DNA from: Kushneria pakistanensis
GTDB lineage: Bacteria; Pseudomonadota; Gammaproteobacteria; Pseudomonadales; Halomonadaceae
Direction: 5' to 3'
NCBI RefSeq assembly: GCF_014652795.1
Contig: NZ_BMZM01000001.1
Coordinates: 682,001 to 746,000, forward strand
Length of the DNA stretch: 64,000 nt
In this document: positions 31,864-39,244 of the stretch, one piece after another
Position numbering within the stretch: position 1 is the stretch's first letter
Layout of the letters: each line of letters starts with the position of its first letter
Notes under the pieces: model-generated
The model's input: only the letters and a program-made list of their open reading frames with translations
What the model was told of the DNA's origin: nothing
The model's database searches: none
Program-made: the position numbers and the translations under genes

Positions 31864-31892
31864 TTAAGTGCGCGAGTCAGTTGGCGTATAAT
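31864..31892 (+). promoter_or_regulatory. Possible gltX promoter
   Basis: A perfect -10 hexamer TATAAT at 31887-31892, 33 bases before the gltX start. The -35 position, 17 bases upstream (TTAAGT), is poor. Transcript would begin near 31899. Confidence 0.4.
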
Positions 31893-31924
31893 AGTGACAC
31901 GTTTTCCAGCCAATGGCCGTTTTC

Positions 31925-33418
31925 ATGACTGTACGCACGCGTATTGCCCCTTCGCCGACCGGCGACCCCCATGTCGGTACTGCCTATGTGGCCCTTTTCA
32001 ATCTCTGCTTTGCAAAACAACACGGCGGCGAGTTCATTCTTCGTATTGAAGACACCGACCGGGTGCGCTCCACGTCCGAATCCGAGCAGATGATTCTGGA
32101 TTCGCTGCGCTGGCTGGGTATTGACTGGGCCGAGGGTCCGGATGTCGGTGGTCCTCATGGCCCCTATCGCCAGAGCGAGCGCGGTGACATCTATGCTGCT
32201 CATGTTCAGAAGCTTCTGGACAGTGGTCATGCCTTCAAGTGCTATCGCACCAGCGAAGAGCTTGACGAGATGCGTGAGGCGCGCAAGGCGCAGGGGCTTT
32301 ATACCGCGCTCAAGCCCGAGGATCTTTATCTGGATGACGGCGAGCATGCCCGGCGCGAGCAGGAAGGCTGGCCGCATGTCGTACGCATGAAAGTGCCCGG
32401 GGAAGGCAGCTGCCGTTTTACCGACATGTTGCGCGGCGAGATCGAGGTGGACTGGGCGCAGGTGGATGCGCAGATCCTGATGAAGTCGGACGGCATGCCG
32501 ACCTACCACCTGGCCAATGTGGTGGATGACCACCTCATGGGCATTACGCATGTACTGCGCGGTGAGGAGTGGATCAACTCGGCACCCAAGCACATTCTGT
32601 TATATGAATATTTTGGCTGGGAGATGCCGGCACTGTGTCACCTGCCGCTGCTGCGCAATCCGGACAAGTCCAAGCTTTCCAAGCGCAAGAATCCGACCTC
32701 GATCAACTACTACAAGCGCATGGGTTATCTGCCTCAGGCCGTCACCAACTATCTGGGCCGCATGGGCTGGTCGATGCCCGATGAGCGCGAGAAGTTCACC
32801 CTCAATGAGATGATGGCCAGCTTCGATATCCATCGCATTTCGCTGGGCGGGCCGGTATTTGATCTGGAAAAACTGACCTGGCTGAACGGGGTCTACCTCC
32901 GTGAAGATCTCGATGATGAGGCCTTCATGCGCAAGCTGATGCAGTGGGCCTTCAACGAAGAGTACGTGGGTAAGATTCTGCCGCAGGTCAGGCCGCGGGT
33001 GCAGACGCTCTCCGAGGTCATGCCGCTGGCGGGCCATTTCTTCTCGGGGCTGCCGAACCTGCAGGCCGAGCAGTTTGATGAGATGGGCATGACGCGCGAG
33101 CAGACGGTTCGACTGCTGCAGTTTCTGCTCTGGCGGCTGGAAAATGTTCGTGGCTGGGACAAGGAATCATTGCTGGCTGAGGTCAAGCTCTTGTCGAGCT
33201 ATCTCGAGCTCAAGATGAAAGCCTTTCTGGCCCCGGTGTTCGTTGCCGTGACCGGTAGTCAGACCTCAACCTCGGTCATGGATGCCATGGTGATTCTGGG
33301 GTCTGACATGACCCGGGCGCGTCTACGGCATGCGCTACAGGTACTGGGCGGCGTGTCCAAGAAGCAGGGCAAGGCGCTTGAGAAGGAGTATCGGGATCTA
33401 CCTGCTCATGATGCGTAA
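31925..33418 (+). CDS. gltX: Glutamyl-tRNA synthetase
   Basis: Attaches glutamate to tRNA-Glu. 497 residues, full length for a class I GluRS. The HIGH-like motif is [11 protein letters not shown] (residues 8-18) and the KMSKS-like motif is KLSKRKNP (near residue 250). The substrate-binding [10 protein letters not shown] segment is intact. I chose the ATG at 31925, giving [13 protein letters not shown]; four extra codons upstream are unlikely. It is followed by tRNA-Ala and tRNA-Glu genes on the same strand, so the enzyme and one of its substrates are next to each other, although the tRNAs have their own promoter. Confidence 0.97.
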   Translation: MTVRTRIAPSPTGDPHVGTAYVALFNLCFAKQHGGEFILRIEDTDRVRSTSESEQMILDSLRWLGIDWAEGPDVGGPHGPYRQSERGDIYAAHVQKLLDSGHAFKCYRTSEELDEMREARKAQGLYTALKPEDLYLDDGEHARREQEGWPHVVRMKVPGEGSCRFTDMLRGEIEVDWAQVDAQILMKSDGMPTYHLANVVDDHLMGITHVLRGEEWINSAPKHILLYEYFGWEMPALCHLPLLRNPDKSKLSKRKNPTSINYYKRMGYLPQAVTNYLGRMGWSMPDEREKFTLNEMMASFDIHRISLGGPVFDLEKLTWLNGVYLREDLDDEAFMRKLMQWAFNEEYVGKILPQVRPRVQTLSEVMPLAGHFFSGLPNLQAEQFDEMGMTREQTVRLLQFLLWRLENVRGWDKESLLAEVKLLSSYLELKMKAFLAPVFVAVTGSQTSTSVMDAMVILGSDMTRARLRHALQVLGGVSKKQGKALEKEYRDLPAHDA

Positions 33419-33423
33419 TAGAC

Positions 33424-33452
33424 TTGACGATCGTCATATCCATCAGTAAGAT
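33424..33452 (+). promoter_or_regulatory. Promoter of the tRNA-Ala/tRNA-Glu pair
   Basis: TTGACG at 33424-33429, 17-base spacer, TAAGAT at 33447-33452, starting six bases after the gltX stop. The sequence after the -10 box is GC-rich (ACGCCCCG), as in stringently controlled stable-RNA promoters. The distance to tRNA-Ala fits a short precursor leader. Confidence 0.75.
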
Positions 33453-33496
33453 ACGCCCCGTTCCTGACCGCAGTCCTCTGCACAGGTCGGGGCATT

Positions 33497-33572
33497 GGGG
33501 CCTTAGCTCAGCTGGGAGAGCGCGACACTGGCAGTGTCGAGGTCAGCGGTTCGATCCCGCTAGGCTCCACCA
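33497..33572 (+). tRNA. tRNA-Ala (anticodon GGC)
   Basis: A 76-base cloverleaf. Acceptor arms GGGGCCT/AGGCTCC (one G-U pair), D arm AGCTCAGCTGGGAGAGC, anticodon loop CTGGCAG with anticodon GGC, T arm AGCGGTTCGATCCCGCT. The 3' CCA is encoded. It reads GCC (and GCU) codons. Confidence 0.97.
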
Positions 33573-33579
33573 CCTTTAC

Positions 33580-33655
33580 GTCCCATTCGTCTAGTGGTCC
33601 AGGACACCGCCCTTTCACGGCGGTAACAGGGGTTCGAACCCCCTATGGGACGCCA
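33580..33655 (+). tRNA. tRNA-Glu (anticodon TTC)
   Basis: A 76-base cloverleaf. Acceptor arms GTCCCAT/ATGGGAC, D arm CGTCTAGTGGTCCAGGACA, anticodon loop CTTTCAC with anticodon TTC, T arm AGGGGTTCGAACCCCCT, encoded CCA at 33653-33655. It is seven bases after tRNA-Ala, so surely the same transcript. It is the substrate of the upstream gltX product. Confidence 0.98.
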
Positions 33656-33732
33656 TTTCCTGCCTGAAGTATTTCAGCCCTTTATCACGTCACATGTCGC
33701 GATAAATTCGTTCCCGATGCCGTCAAATTTTT

Positions 33733-34020
33733 GTGCATCAGGGACTTGACACCATTCCAGATTGTCCACTGATTTTGGCTTTTACTGATCTGTCTTTCGA
33801 ACAGCTTCAGGAAAAGCGCCTATCTCATTGTTTTTATAAAAAACTCTTTATATTCAGTGGCTTATGGTTGGTTAAAAAATATCCAATCTGTCTGGAGCGC
33901 CCTGAATATGGCGATTTTGAGACCTTCTTCATACGTTATAAACAGGCTTATCCACAGATTGTGTGGACAATGAATGGTGCTTTTCGCAGTGGTGATATTC
34001 AATCTGATGTCAAGATATAA
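33733..34020 (+). CDS. Doubtful small ORF, hypothetical protein
   Basis: Open frame of 95 codons in the AT-rich stretch. The product would contain FTDLSFEQLQEKRLSHCFYK and LFIFSGLWLVKKYPICLERP. No clear ribosome binding site precedes the first possible start, and codon use is unlike the neighbouring genes. No family recognised. Probably non-coding or a gene remnant. Confidence 0.2.
   Translation: MHQGLDTIPDCPLILAFTDLSFEQLQEKRLSHCFYKKLFIFSGLWLVKKYPICLERPEYGDFETFFIRYKQAYPQIVWTMNGAFRSGDIQSDVKI
33948..33970. promoter_or_regulatory. Inverted pair of DnaA-box-like 9-mers
   Basis: TTATCCACA (33948-33956) matches the strong DnaA box exactly. After five bases (GATTG), TGTGGACAA (33962-33970) is the inverse of TTGTCCACA, also a good box. 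The pair forms a near-perfect inverted repeat in an AT-rich surrounding. A third weaker form (TTGTCCACT) lies near 33762. Binding is inferred only. Confidence 0.45.
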
Positions 34021-34072
34021 AAAGCATCAGAGGAGGGGGATAAAACACTTCGCAAGCCAGTCCAGTGCGCAT

Positions 34073-34100
34073 AAAAAAGGCCGTTAATGACGGCCTTTTT
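34073..34100. terminator. Bidirectional intrinsic terminator next to gltA
   Basis: AAAAAA-GGCCGT-TAATG-ACGGCC-TTTTT: six-base GC stem flanked by A-run and T-run, so it can work on both strands. It is 18 bases beyond the gltA stop and ends gltA transcription. On the plus strand it would stop transcripts from the tRNA region. Confidence 0.9.
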
Positions 34101-34117
34101 GCGTTCCGGGCAATCGC

Positions 34118-35407
34118 TTACTGATGACCGGGATAATCCCTTTGCGTGTAGCCCTTGTAGAGCTGTCTGGGACGGCCGATGCGGGTCCCGTTGGTAATCA
34201 TCTCATTCCAGTGCGAAATCCAGCCCGTCGTACGTGCCACGGCAAAGATGACGGTGAACATGTTCTTTGGAATGCCCAGCGCGCGCAGGATGATGCCGGA
34301 GTAAAAGTCGACATTGGGGTAAAGCTTGCGCTCGATAAAGTAATCGTCTTCCAGCGCAATCTGCTCAAGGCGCTTGGCAATCTTGAGCTGGGGGTCATCG
34401 CCCATGCCCAGTTCTTCAAGCACTTCATCACAGGTTTCCTTCATGACCTTGGCACGCGGATCGAAGTTTCGATATACCCGGTGGCCAAAGCCCATGAGAC
34501 GGAAAGCGTCCTGCTTGTTCTTGGCGCGATCCACAAAGCGCTGAATGTTCTCTTCGGACTCGTCACCGATTTCAGCCAGCATGTCGAGCACCGCTTCGTT
34601 GGCGCCGCCGTGTGCCGGCCCCCAAAGGGCTGCGATGCCAGCGCTAATGCAGGCAAACGGGTTGGCGCCGGTAGAGCCTGCCAGGCGCACCGTTGAGGTC
34701 GAGGCGTTCTGCTCATGATCGGCATGAAGCATGAAGATACGGTCCATGGCCTTGGCGGCCACCGGATTGATCCTGTATTCCTCGCAGGGGTTGCTGAACA
34801 TCATGTAGAGAAAGTTTTCAGCGTAATCAAGATCATTGCGGGGATAAACGAAGGGCTGGCCGATGTTGTACTTGTAGCACATGGCAGCCAGCGTCGGCAT
34901 CTTGGCGATCAGGCGGATGGCCGAAACCTGGCGGTCATGGTCCTGGGTAATATCCAGATTGTCATGATAGAAGGCTGACAGGGCACCCGCTACGCCACAC
35001 AGTACTGCCATGGGGTGAGCATCGCGCCGGAAACCCTTGAAAAAGTTGACGATCTGCTCGTGCACCATGGTGTGGCGCGAGACGCTTTGTCTAAAGGCCT
35101 TGTAGGCTTCGTCGTCAGGGATTTCACCATTGAGCAGTAGATAGCTCAGCTTGGTATGGTTGGAGTGTGTGGCCAGCTGTTCGATGGGATAGCCGCGATG
35201 AAGCAATACGCCGTTGGCACCATCGATATAGGTAATTTCGGACTCGCATGATGCGGTTGAAACAAAGCCGGGGTCATAAGTGAAGTAACCGTGGTCTATC
35301 AGGCCGCGGACATCAATCACATCAGGACCCGTCGTGCCCGAATAGATAGGCAGCTCGACGGGAGTCTCCAGGCCGTCGATGGTCAGTTGCGCCTTCCTGT
35401 CAGCCAT
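34118..35407 (-). CDS. gltA: Citrate synthase
   Basis: Condenses oxaloacetate and acetyl-CoA to citrate, first step of the TCA cycle. 429 residues, the size of the hexameric, NADH-sensitive proteobacterial type. Motifs: [40 protein letters not shown] (active-site His) and [20 protein letters not shown] (second active-site His, CoA region). I chose the ATG at 35405-35407 with GAGGAGG seven bases upstream. A good promoter is visible at 35472-35500. It is divergent from the sdh operon, the usual arrangement in gammaproteobacteria. Confidence 0.97.
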   Translation of the reverse strand: MADRKAQLTIDGLETPVELPIYSGTTGPDVIDVRGLIDHGYFTYDPGFVSTASCESEITYIDGANGVLLHRGYPIEQLATHSNHTKLSYLLLNGEIPDDEAYKAFRQSVSRHTMVHEQIVNFFKGFRRDAHPMAVLCGVAGALSAFYHDNLDITQDHDRQVSAIRLIAKMPTLAAMCYKYNIGQPFVYPRNDLDYAENFLYMMFSNPCEEYRINPVAAKAMDRIFMLHADHEQNASTSTVRLAGSTGANPFACISAGIAALWGPAHGGANEAVLDMLAEIGDESEENIQRFVDRAKNKQDAFRLMGFGHRVYRNFDPRAKVMKETCDEVLEELGMGDDPQLKIAKRLEQIALEDDYFIERKLYPNVDFYSGIILRALGIPKNMFTVIFAVARTTGWISHWNEMITNGTRIGRPRQLYKGYTQRDYPGHQ

Positions 35408-35471
35408 AAGGCCTCCTCGAATTATATAAAGTACTGTTCTATCAGGTATGTCCGCCAAATCTTGAGGGCCC

Positions 35472-35500
35472 ACTATTGAGCGGGTGCGACAGTTTGTCAA
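35472..35500 (-). promoter_or_regulatory. gltA promoter
   Basis: Minus strand: TTGACA (35495-35500), 17-base spacer, AATAGT (35472-35477). Perfect -35 and 4 of 6 bases at -10. Start site near 35465, leader of about 58 bases. The gltA-sdhC intergenic region is 384 bases and holds this promoter and the sdh promoter, back to back about 150 bases apart, leaving room for shared regulators such as ArcA or Crp (no clear site seen). Confidence 0.7.
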
Positions 35501-35646
35501 TTCAATGCATGCCCGGGCCCGAGCATGATGTATTTATTTCATGTAGCCGTAACAAAAAGCTTTTTTTAATGTGCATACGGCACGAATATAGCCCGTTTTT
35601 GCTCGAGTTTTGAGCTTTCCAAACGTTTACAAAAATATGCGTCAAT

Positions 35647-35675
35647 TTGTCATCCGCAGGGCGGGGACATATAAT
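35647..35675 (+). promoter_or_regulatory. sdhC promoter
   Basis: TTGTCA (35647-35652), 17-base spacer, perfect TATAAT (35670-35675). Five of six and six of six matches. Start near 35682, giving a leader of about 110 bases before the GTG start of sdhC. It probably drives sdhCDAB and possibly reads on into suc genes. Confidence 0.8.
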
Positions 35676-35791
35676 CAGTGGCCGCGCGACGGGCGATCCA
35701 TCGCCTGTCCAGGCGACCTGACCTGATGATAATCGAATCCTACCAAAAACTGCCCGTGGTCTATTCATGCGGGCCGGGAGAGAAAAGCGCC

Positions 35792-36190
35792 GTGAAGAGT
35801 CAACGACCCTTGTCGACTGCCAAGCGTCCGGTGAATCTGGACCTTTCAAGTATCCAGTTTCCCCTGCCAGCCCTTGTATCCATTTCGCACCGTGTATCAG
35901 GCATTTTGCTGTTTATCGGCCTGCTCTTTCTGATGTGGGCCTTTCAGGTGTCCCTGTCTTCTCCTGCCGGGTTCGAGGCCGTCCGAGAGGAAATGGCCCA
36001 TGGCTTTCTGGCCAGGCTGGTCCTGTGGGGGCTCTTGTCGGCACTGGGCTTTCATCTTGTAGCAGGCGTGCGTCACCTCATCATGGACATGGGGCATGGC
36101 GAAACACTTGAAGGCGGCCAGCGTGGGGCACAGCTGACCATCATCATCAGCGCATTACTGGTTGTTATGGCAGGAGTCTGGGTATGGTAA
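35792..36190 (+). CDS. sdhC: Succinate dehydrogenase cytochrome b556 subunit
   Basis: Membrane anchor of complex II, 132 residues, three transmembrane helices. The start is a GTG at 35792 (GGGAG 11 bases upstream), giving KSQRPLSTAKRPVNLDLSSI, like other gammaproteobacterial SdhC. Motifs: SISHRVSGILLF (quinone site Ser/Arg) and GFHLVAGVRHLIMDMGHG with the likely heme ligand His. A longer frame upstream has no family similarity. It overlaps sdhD by seven bases. Confidence 0.93.
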   Translation: MKSQRPLSTAKRPVNLDLSSIQFPLPALVSISHRVSGILLFIGLLFLMWAFQVSLSSPAGFEAVREEMAHGFLARLVLWGLLSALGFHLVAGVRHLIMDMGHGETLEGGQRGAQLTIIISALLVVMAGVWVW

Positions 36191-36531
36191 CCAACATTTT
36201 GAATCCGGGTCGCAATGGCGTGGCCGACTGGATGATCCAGCGTGCTTCTGCCGTTATTCTGGGGCTCTACACCATCTTTATGGTGGCGTATCTGATGTTC
36301 AACCCTGATCTGGATTATGCCGCCTGGTCAGGCCTTTTCAGTCATCTCTGGATGAAGGTATTCACGCTGCTGGCGCTTCTTTCCATTGCCGCCCACACCT
36401 GGGTAGGCCTCTGGATCGTGGCTACCGACTACATCAAGCCCGCTGCCATTCGTTTTGGCACGCTGCTATTCGTCATCCTGGCCCTGTTTGTGTTCGTGGT
36501 CTGGGGTGTGCAGGTTATCTGGGGAGTTTGA
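36184..36531 (+). CDS. sdhD: Succinate dehydrogenase membrane anchor subunit
   Basis: Second membrane anchor, 115 residues with three transmembrane helices (about 17-38, 58-78, 88-110). Contains [20 protein letters not shown] and [20 protein letters not shown]; the His in AAHTWVG and the D-Y in ATDY are the expected heme and quinone positions. Overlaps sdhC; sdhA starts one base after its stop. Confidence 0.94.
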   Translation: MVTNILNPGRNGVADWMIQRASAVILGLYTIFMVAYLMFNPDLDYAAWSGLFSHLWMKVFTLLALLSIAAHTWVGLWIVATDYIKPAAIRFGTLLFVILALFVFVVWGVQVIWGV

Positions 36532-36532
36532 C

Positions 36533-38305
36533 ATGACACAGTTACGTACCCTGACCTTTGACGCCATCATCATTGGTGGTGGCGGTTCCGGCCTGCGTGC
36601 AGCACTGCAGCTGGCACAGTCCGGTAAACAGACAGCGGTGCTGTCAAAGGTTTTTCCCACACGCTCCCACACCGTTTCCGCTCAGGGCGGTATCACCTGT
36701 GCCATCGGCAGTGCCGACCCGAACGATGACTGGCGCTGGCACATGTATGACACCGTCAAGGGGTCTGACTACATCGGTGATCAGGACGCCATCGAGTATA
36801 TGTGCAACGAAGGGCCCAAGGCCGTCTTCGAGCTTGAGCACATGGGGTTACCGTTTTCCCGTTTTGACAATGGCCGTATCTATCAGCGCCCCTTCGGTGG
36901 GCAGTCCAAGGACTACGGCAAGGGTGGTCAGGCGGCCAGAACCTGTGCGGCAGCAGACCGGACCGGCCATGCCCTGTTGCATACCCTTTATCAGAATAAC
37001 CTGAAAAACAATACGGTCTTTCTCAACGAGTGGTACGCCGTTGATCTGGTGCGCAACGCCAACAACGATGTGGTAGGCGTTATCGCCATCTGCATGGAAA
37101 CCGGCGAAACCGTGATGATCAAGGCCAAGGCCACCGTACTGGCAACAGGCGGAGCGGGGCGTATCTTTGCCTCCACGACCAATGCCCTGATCAATACCGG
37201 TGACGGTATCGGCATGGCTCTGCGGGCCGGCTTCCCGGTGCAGGACATTGAAATGTGGCAGTTCCATCCGACCGGCATTTATGGCGCCGGTACGCTGGTC
37301 ACGGAAGGCTGTCGTGGTGAAGGCGGCTACCTGATCAACAAGGATGGCGAGCGGTTCATGGAGCGTTACGCCCCCAATGCCAAGGACCTTGCCGGTCGTG
37401 ACGTTGTGGCGCGTTCCATGGTGCTTGAAGTACTGGAAGGTCGCGGCTGTGGCGAAAATGGCGATCACGTCATGCTCAAGCTCGATCACCTGGGCGAAGA
37501 CGTCCTCATGAAACGTCTGCCCGGTATTGTTGAGCTTTCTCGCACCTTTGCGCATGTCGATCCGGTCAAGGAACCGATTCCGGTCGTGCCAACCTGTCAC
37601 TACATGATGGGCGGTATTCCGACCAATGTGCATGGTCAGGCACTGACGGTTGATGCCGACGGCAACGATCAGGTCATCAATGGTCTTTTCGCCTGTGGTG
37701 AAGTGGCCTGTGTATCCGTCCACGGCAGTAATCGTCTGGGTGGCAACTCGCTGCTGGATCTGGTGGTCTTTGGTCGTGCTGCCGGCATGCACATCGAGGA
37801 AACCCTTAATCAGGGCATCGAGTACCTGGAAGCCTCGCAGTCGGATATCGACGGTGCCATGGCGCGTCTGAATCGCTGGAACGAATCGGGCAATGGCGAA
37901 ACGGTGCCCGAGCTCAAGCGCGATCTGCAGACCATCATGCAAAACAACTTTGGTGTTTTCCGCAAGGAAGACAACATGCAGGAAGGCGTAAGAAAACTTG
38001 AGGACCTGCGCGAGCGTATTGCCAATGCCTGGCTGCCTGACAAGTCAGACATGTTCAATACCGCCCGTATCGAGGCCCTTGAACTGGACAACCTGATGGA
38101 AGTCGCCGAGGCCACCGCCATTGCGGCCCTTGAAAGACGCGAGAGTCGTGGTGCTCACTCGCGTGAGGACTACCCCGATCGTGACGATGAAAACTGGCTG
38201 AAACACTCGATCTATCATCCGACGGAAAAAACGCTGACACAGCGTGATGTCAATTTTTCTCCAAAGACCGTCGACACGTTCCAGCCCAAAGTTCGTACCT
38301 ATTGA
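36533..38305 (+). CDS. sdhA: Succinate dehydrogenase flavoprotein subunit
   Basis: Oxidises succinate to fumarate with covalent FAD. 590 residues. FAD-binding [20 protein letters not shown] at the N-terminus, and the His that binds FAD in [12 protein letters not shown] (His46). Active-site segments [13 protein letters not shown] and [14 protein letters not shown] follow. I chose the ATG at 36533 (GGGGAG upstream), giving [20 protein letters not shown]. Confidence 0.97.
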   Translation: MTQLRTLTFDAIIIGGGGSGLRAALQLAQSGKQTAVLSKVFPTRSHTVSAQGGITCAIGSADPNDDWRWHMYDTVKGSDYIGDQDAIEYMCNEGPKAVFELEHMGLPFSRFDNGRIYQRPFGGQSKDYGKGGQAARTCAAADRTGHALLHTLYQNNLKNNTVFLNEWYAVDLVRNANNDVVGVIAICMETGETVMIKAKATVLATGGAGRIFASTTNALINTGDGIGMALRAGFPVQDIEMWQFHPTGIYGAGTLVTEGCRGEGGYLINKDGERFMERYAPNAKDLAGRDVVARSMVLEVLEGRGCGENGDHVMLKLDHLGEDVLMKRLPGIVELSRTFAHVDPVKEPIPVVPTCHYMMGGIPTNVHGQALTVDADGNDQVINGLFACGEVACVSVHGSNRLGGNSLLDLVVFGRAAGMHIEETLNQGIEYLEASQSDIDGAMARLNRWNESGNGETVPELKRDLQTIMQNNFGVFRKEDNMQEGVRKLEDLRERIANAWLPDKSDMFNTARIEALELDNLMEVAEATAIAALERRESRGAHSREDYPDRDDENWLKHSIYHPTEKTLTQRDVNFSPKTVDTFQPKVRTY

Positions 38306-38321
38306 TGAGGGGATGATCCAT

Positions 38322-39032
38322 ATGTCGACATTACAGGTCTCCGTTTACCGCTATAACCCTGAAAACGACGATGCGCCCTGGATGCAGGACTTCGAGATCG
38401 ATACGCAGGGTCGCGATCTGATGGTGCTCAACGTACTGCAGATGATCAAAGAGCAGGACAGCTCACTGGTATATCGCGCCAGCTGCCGTGAAGGTGTCTG
38501 CGGCTCTGACGGCATGAACATGAACGGCAAGAACGGTCTTTCATGCGTGACGCCGCTGTCGGAGGTTGTCAAAGACAACCGACTGGTGCTGCGTCCATTG
38601 CCGGGTCTGCCCGTCATCCGTGATCTGATCATCGACATGTCACTGTTTTACAAGCAGTACGAGCGTATTCAGCCTTACCTGCAAAATGACGAACGTCCGC
38701 CGGCCATTGAACGCCTGCAGTCGCCGGAAGACCGTGACAAGCTTGATGGTCTTTACGAGTGCATTCTGTGTGCCTGCTGTTCGACGTCCTGCCCATCGTT
38801 TTGGTGGAATCCGGACAAGTTCGTGGGGCCTGCCGGTCTTTTGCAGGCGTATCGTTTCCTGGCTGACTCCCGTGATACGCATACCCAGGATCGCCTGTCA
38901 GAACTGGATGATCCGTTCAGCGTATTCAGGTGTCGCGGCATCATGAACTGTGTCAACGTTTGTCCCAAGGGGCTCAACCCGACCCGGGCCATTGGCAAGA
39001 TCCGTGAAATGCTGGTGCGCAATACCGCGTGA
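38322..39032 (+). CDS. sdhB: Succinate dehydrogenase iron-sulfur subunit
   Basis: Electron transfer subunit, 236 residues. The 2Fe-2S cluster motif CREGVCGSDGMNMNG, the 4Fe-4S motif CILCACCSTSCPSFWW, and the 3Fe-4S/4Fe-4S end CRGIMNCVNVCPKGLNP are all intact. The ATG at 38322 is nine bases after GAGGGG; an ATG three codons earlier is too close. Last gene of sdhCDAB. Confidence 0.97.
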   Translation: MSTLQVSVYRYNPENDDAPWMQDFEIDTQGRDLMVLNVLQMIKEQDSSLVYRASCREGVCGSDGMNMNGKNGLSCVTPLSEVVKDNRLVLRPLPGLPVIRDLIIDMSLFYKQYERIQPYLQNDERPPAIERLQSPEDRDKLDGLYECILCACCSTSCPSFWWNPDKFVGPAGLLQAYRFLADSRDTHTQDRLSELDDPFSVFRCRGIMNCVNVCPKGLNPTRAIGKIREMLVRNTA

Positions 39033-39083
39033 TATACGGTTTTTGCTTAATATGACAGGCCTTGCTTGTTATCATTGAGTACC

Positions 39084-39109
39084 TGCTGTCGCCCTGCGGG
39101 GCGGCAGCA
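39084..39109 (+). promoter_or_regulatory. Hairpin between sdhB and sucA
   Basis: TGCTGTCGCCC-TGCG-GGGCGGCAGCA: eleven base pairs with one G-U and a four-base loop, 52 bases after the sdhB stop. No T-run follows, so it is more likely an RNA processing or stabilising element, or an attenuator, than a simple terminator. It splits sdh from suc messages. Confidence 0.6.
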
Positions 39110-39244
39110 TAAAGTCGAGTACGAGCTTCGACACTGGCCCGGTTGATTGGGTCAATGGTTATACAGCGCGATTCGTGATTTACATCAAGGTGGTCGCAAC
39201 GACTGCGATCACTGACCCCACCCCAGACCCAGGGTGATCGAGCG

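Larger units (their letters stand above)
33656..34072. other. AT-rich, gene-poor stretch after the tRNA pair
   Basis: About 400 bases clearly more AT-rich than the surroundings, including TTTTTATAAAAAACTC near 33830 and GGTTAAAAAATATCC near 33870. It holds one doubtful 95-codon frame (33733-34020) and an inverted pair of DnaA-box-like 9-mers. No terminator is visible directly after tRNA-Glu. AT-rich tracts next to tRNA genes are often remnants of integrated elements; that is a possibility here, not shown. Confidence 0.6.

Noticed and set aside
35421-35426. TATAAT on the minus strand just before gltA
   Set aside because: Too close to the start codon; a transcript from it would begin inside the ribosome binding site. 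The promoter at 35472-35500 is better.
36848-37942. Minus-strand frame opposite sdhA (364 codons)
   Set aside because: Antisense shadow of a confident gene; no ribosome binding site or family motif.
39033-39244. sucA-type riboswitch or RNA motif
   Set aside because: Only simple hairpins are visible; I cannot match a known conserved motif by eye.
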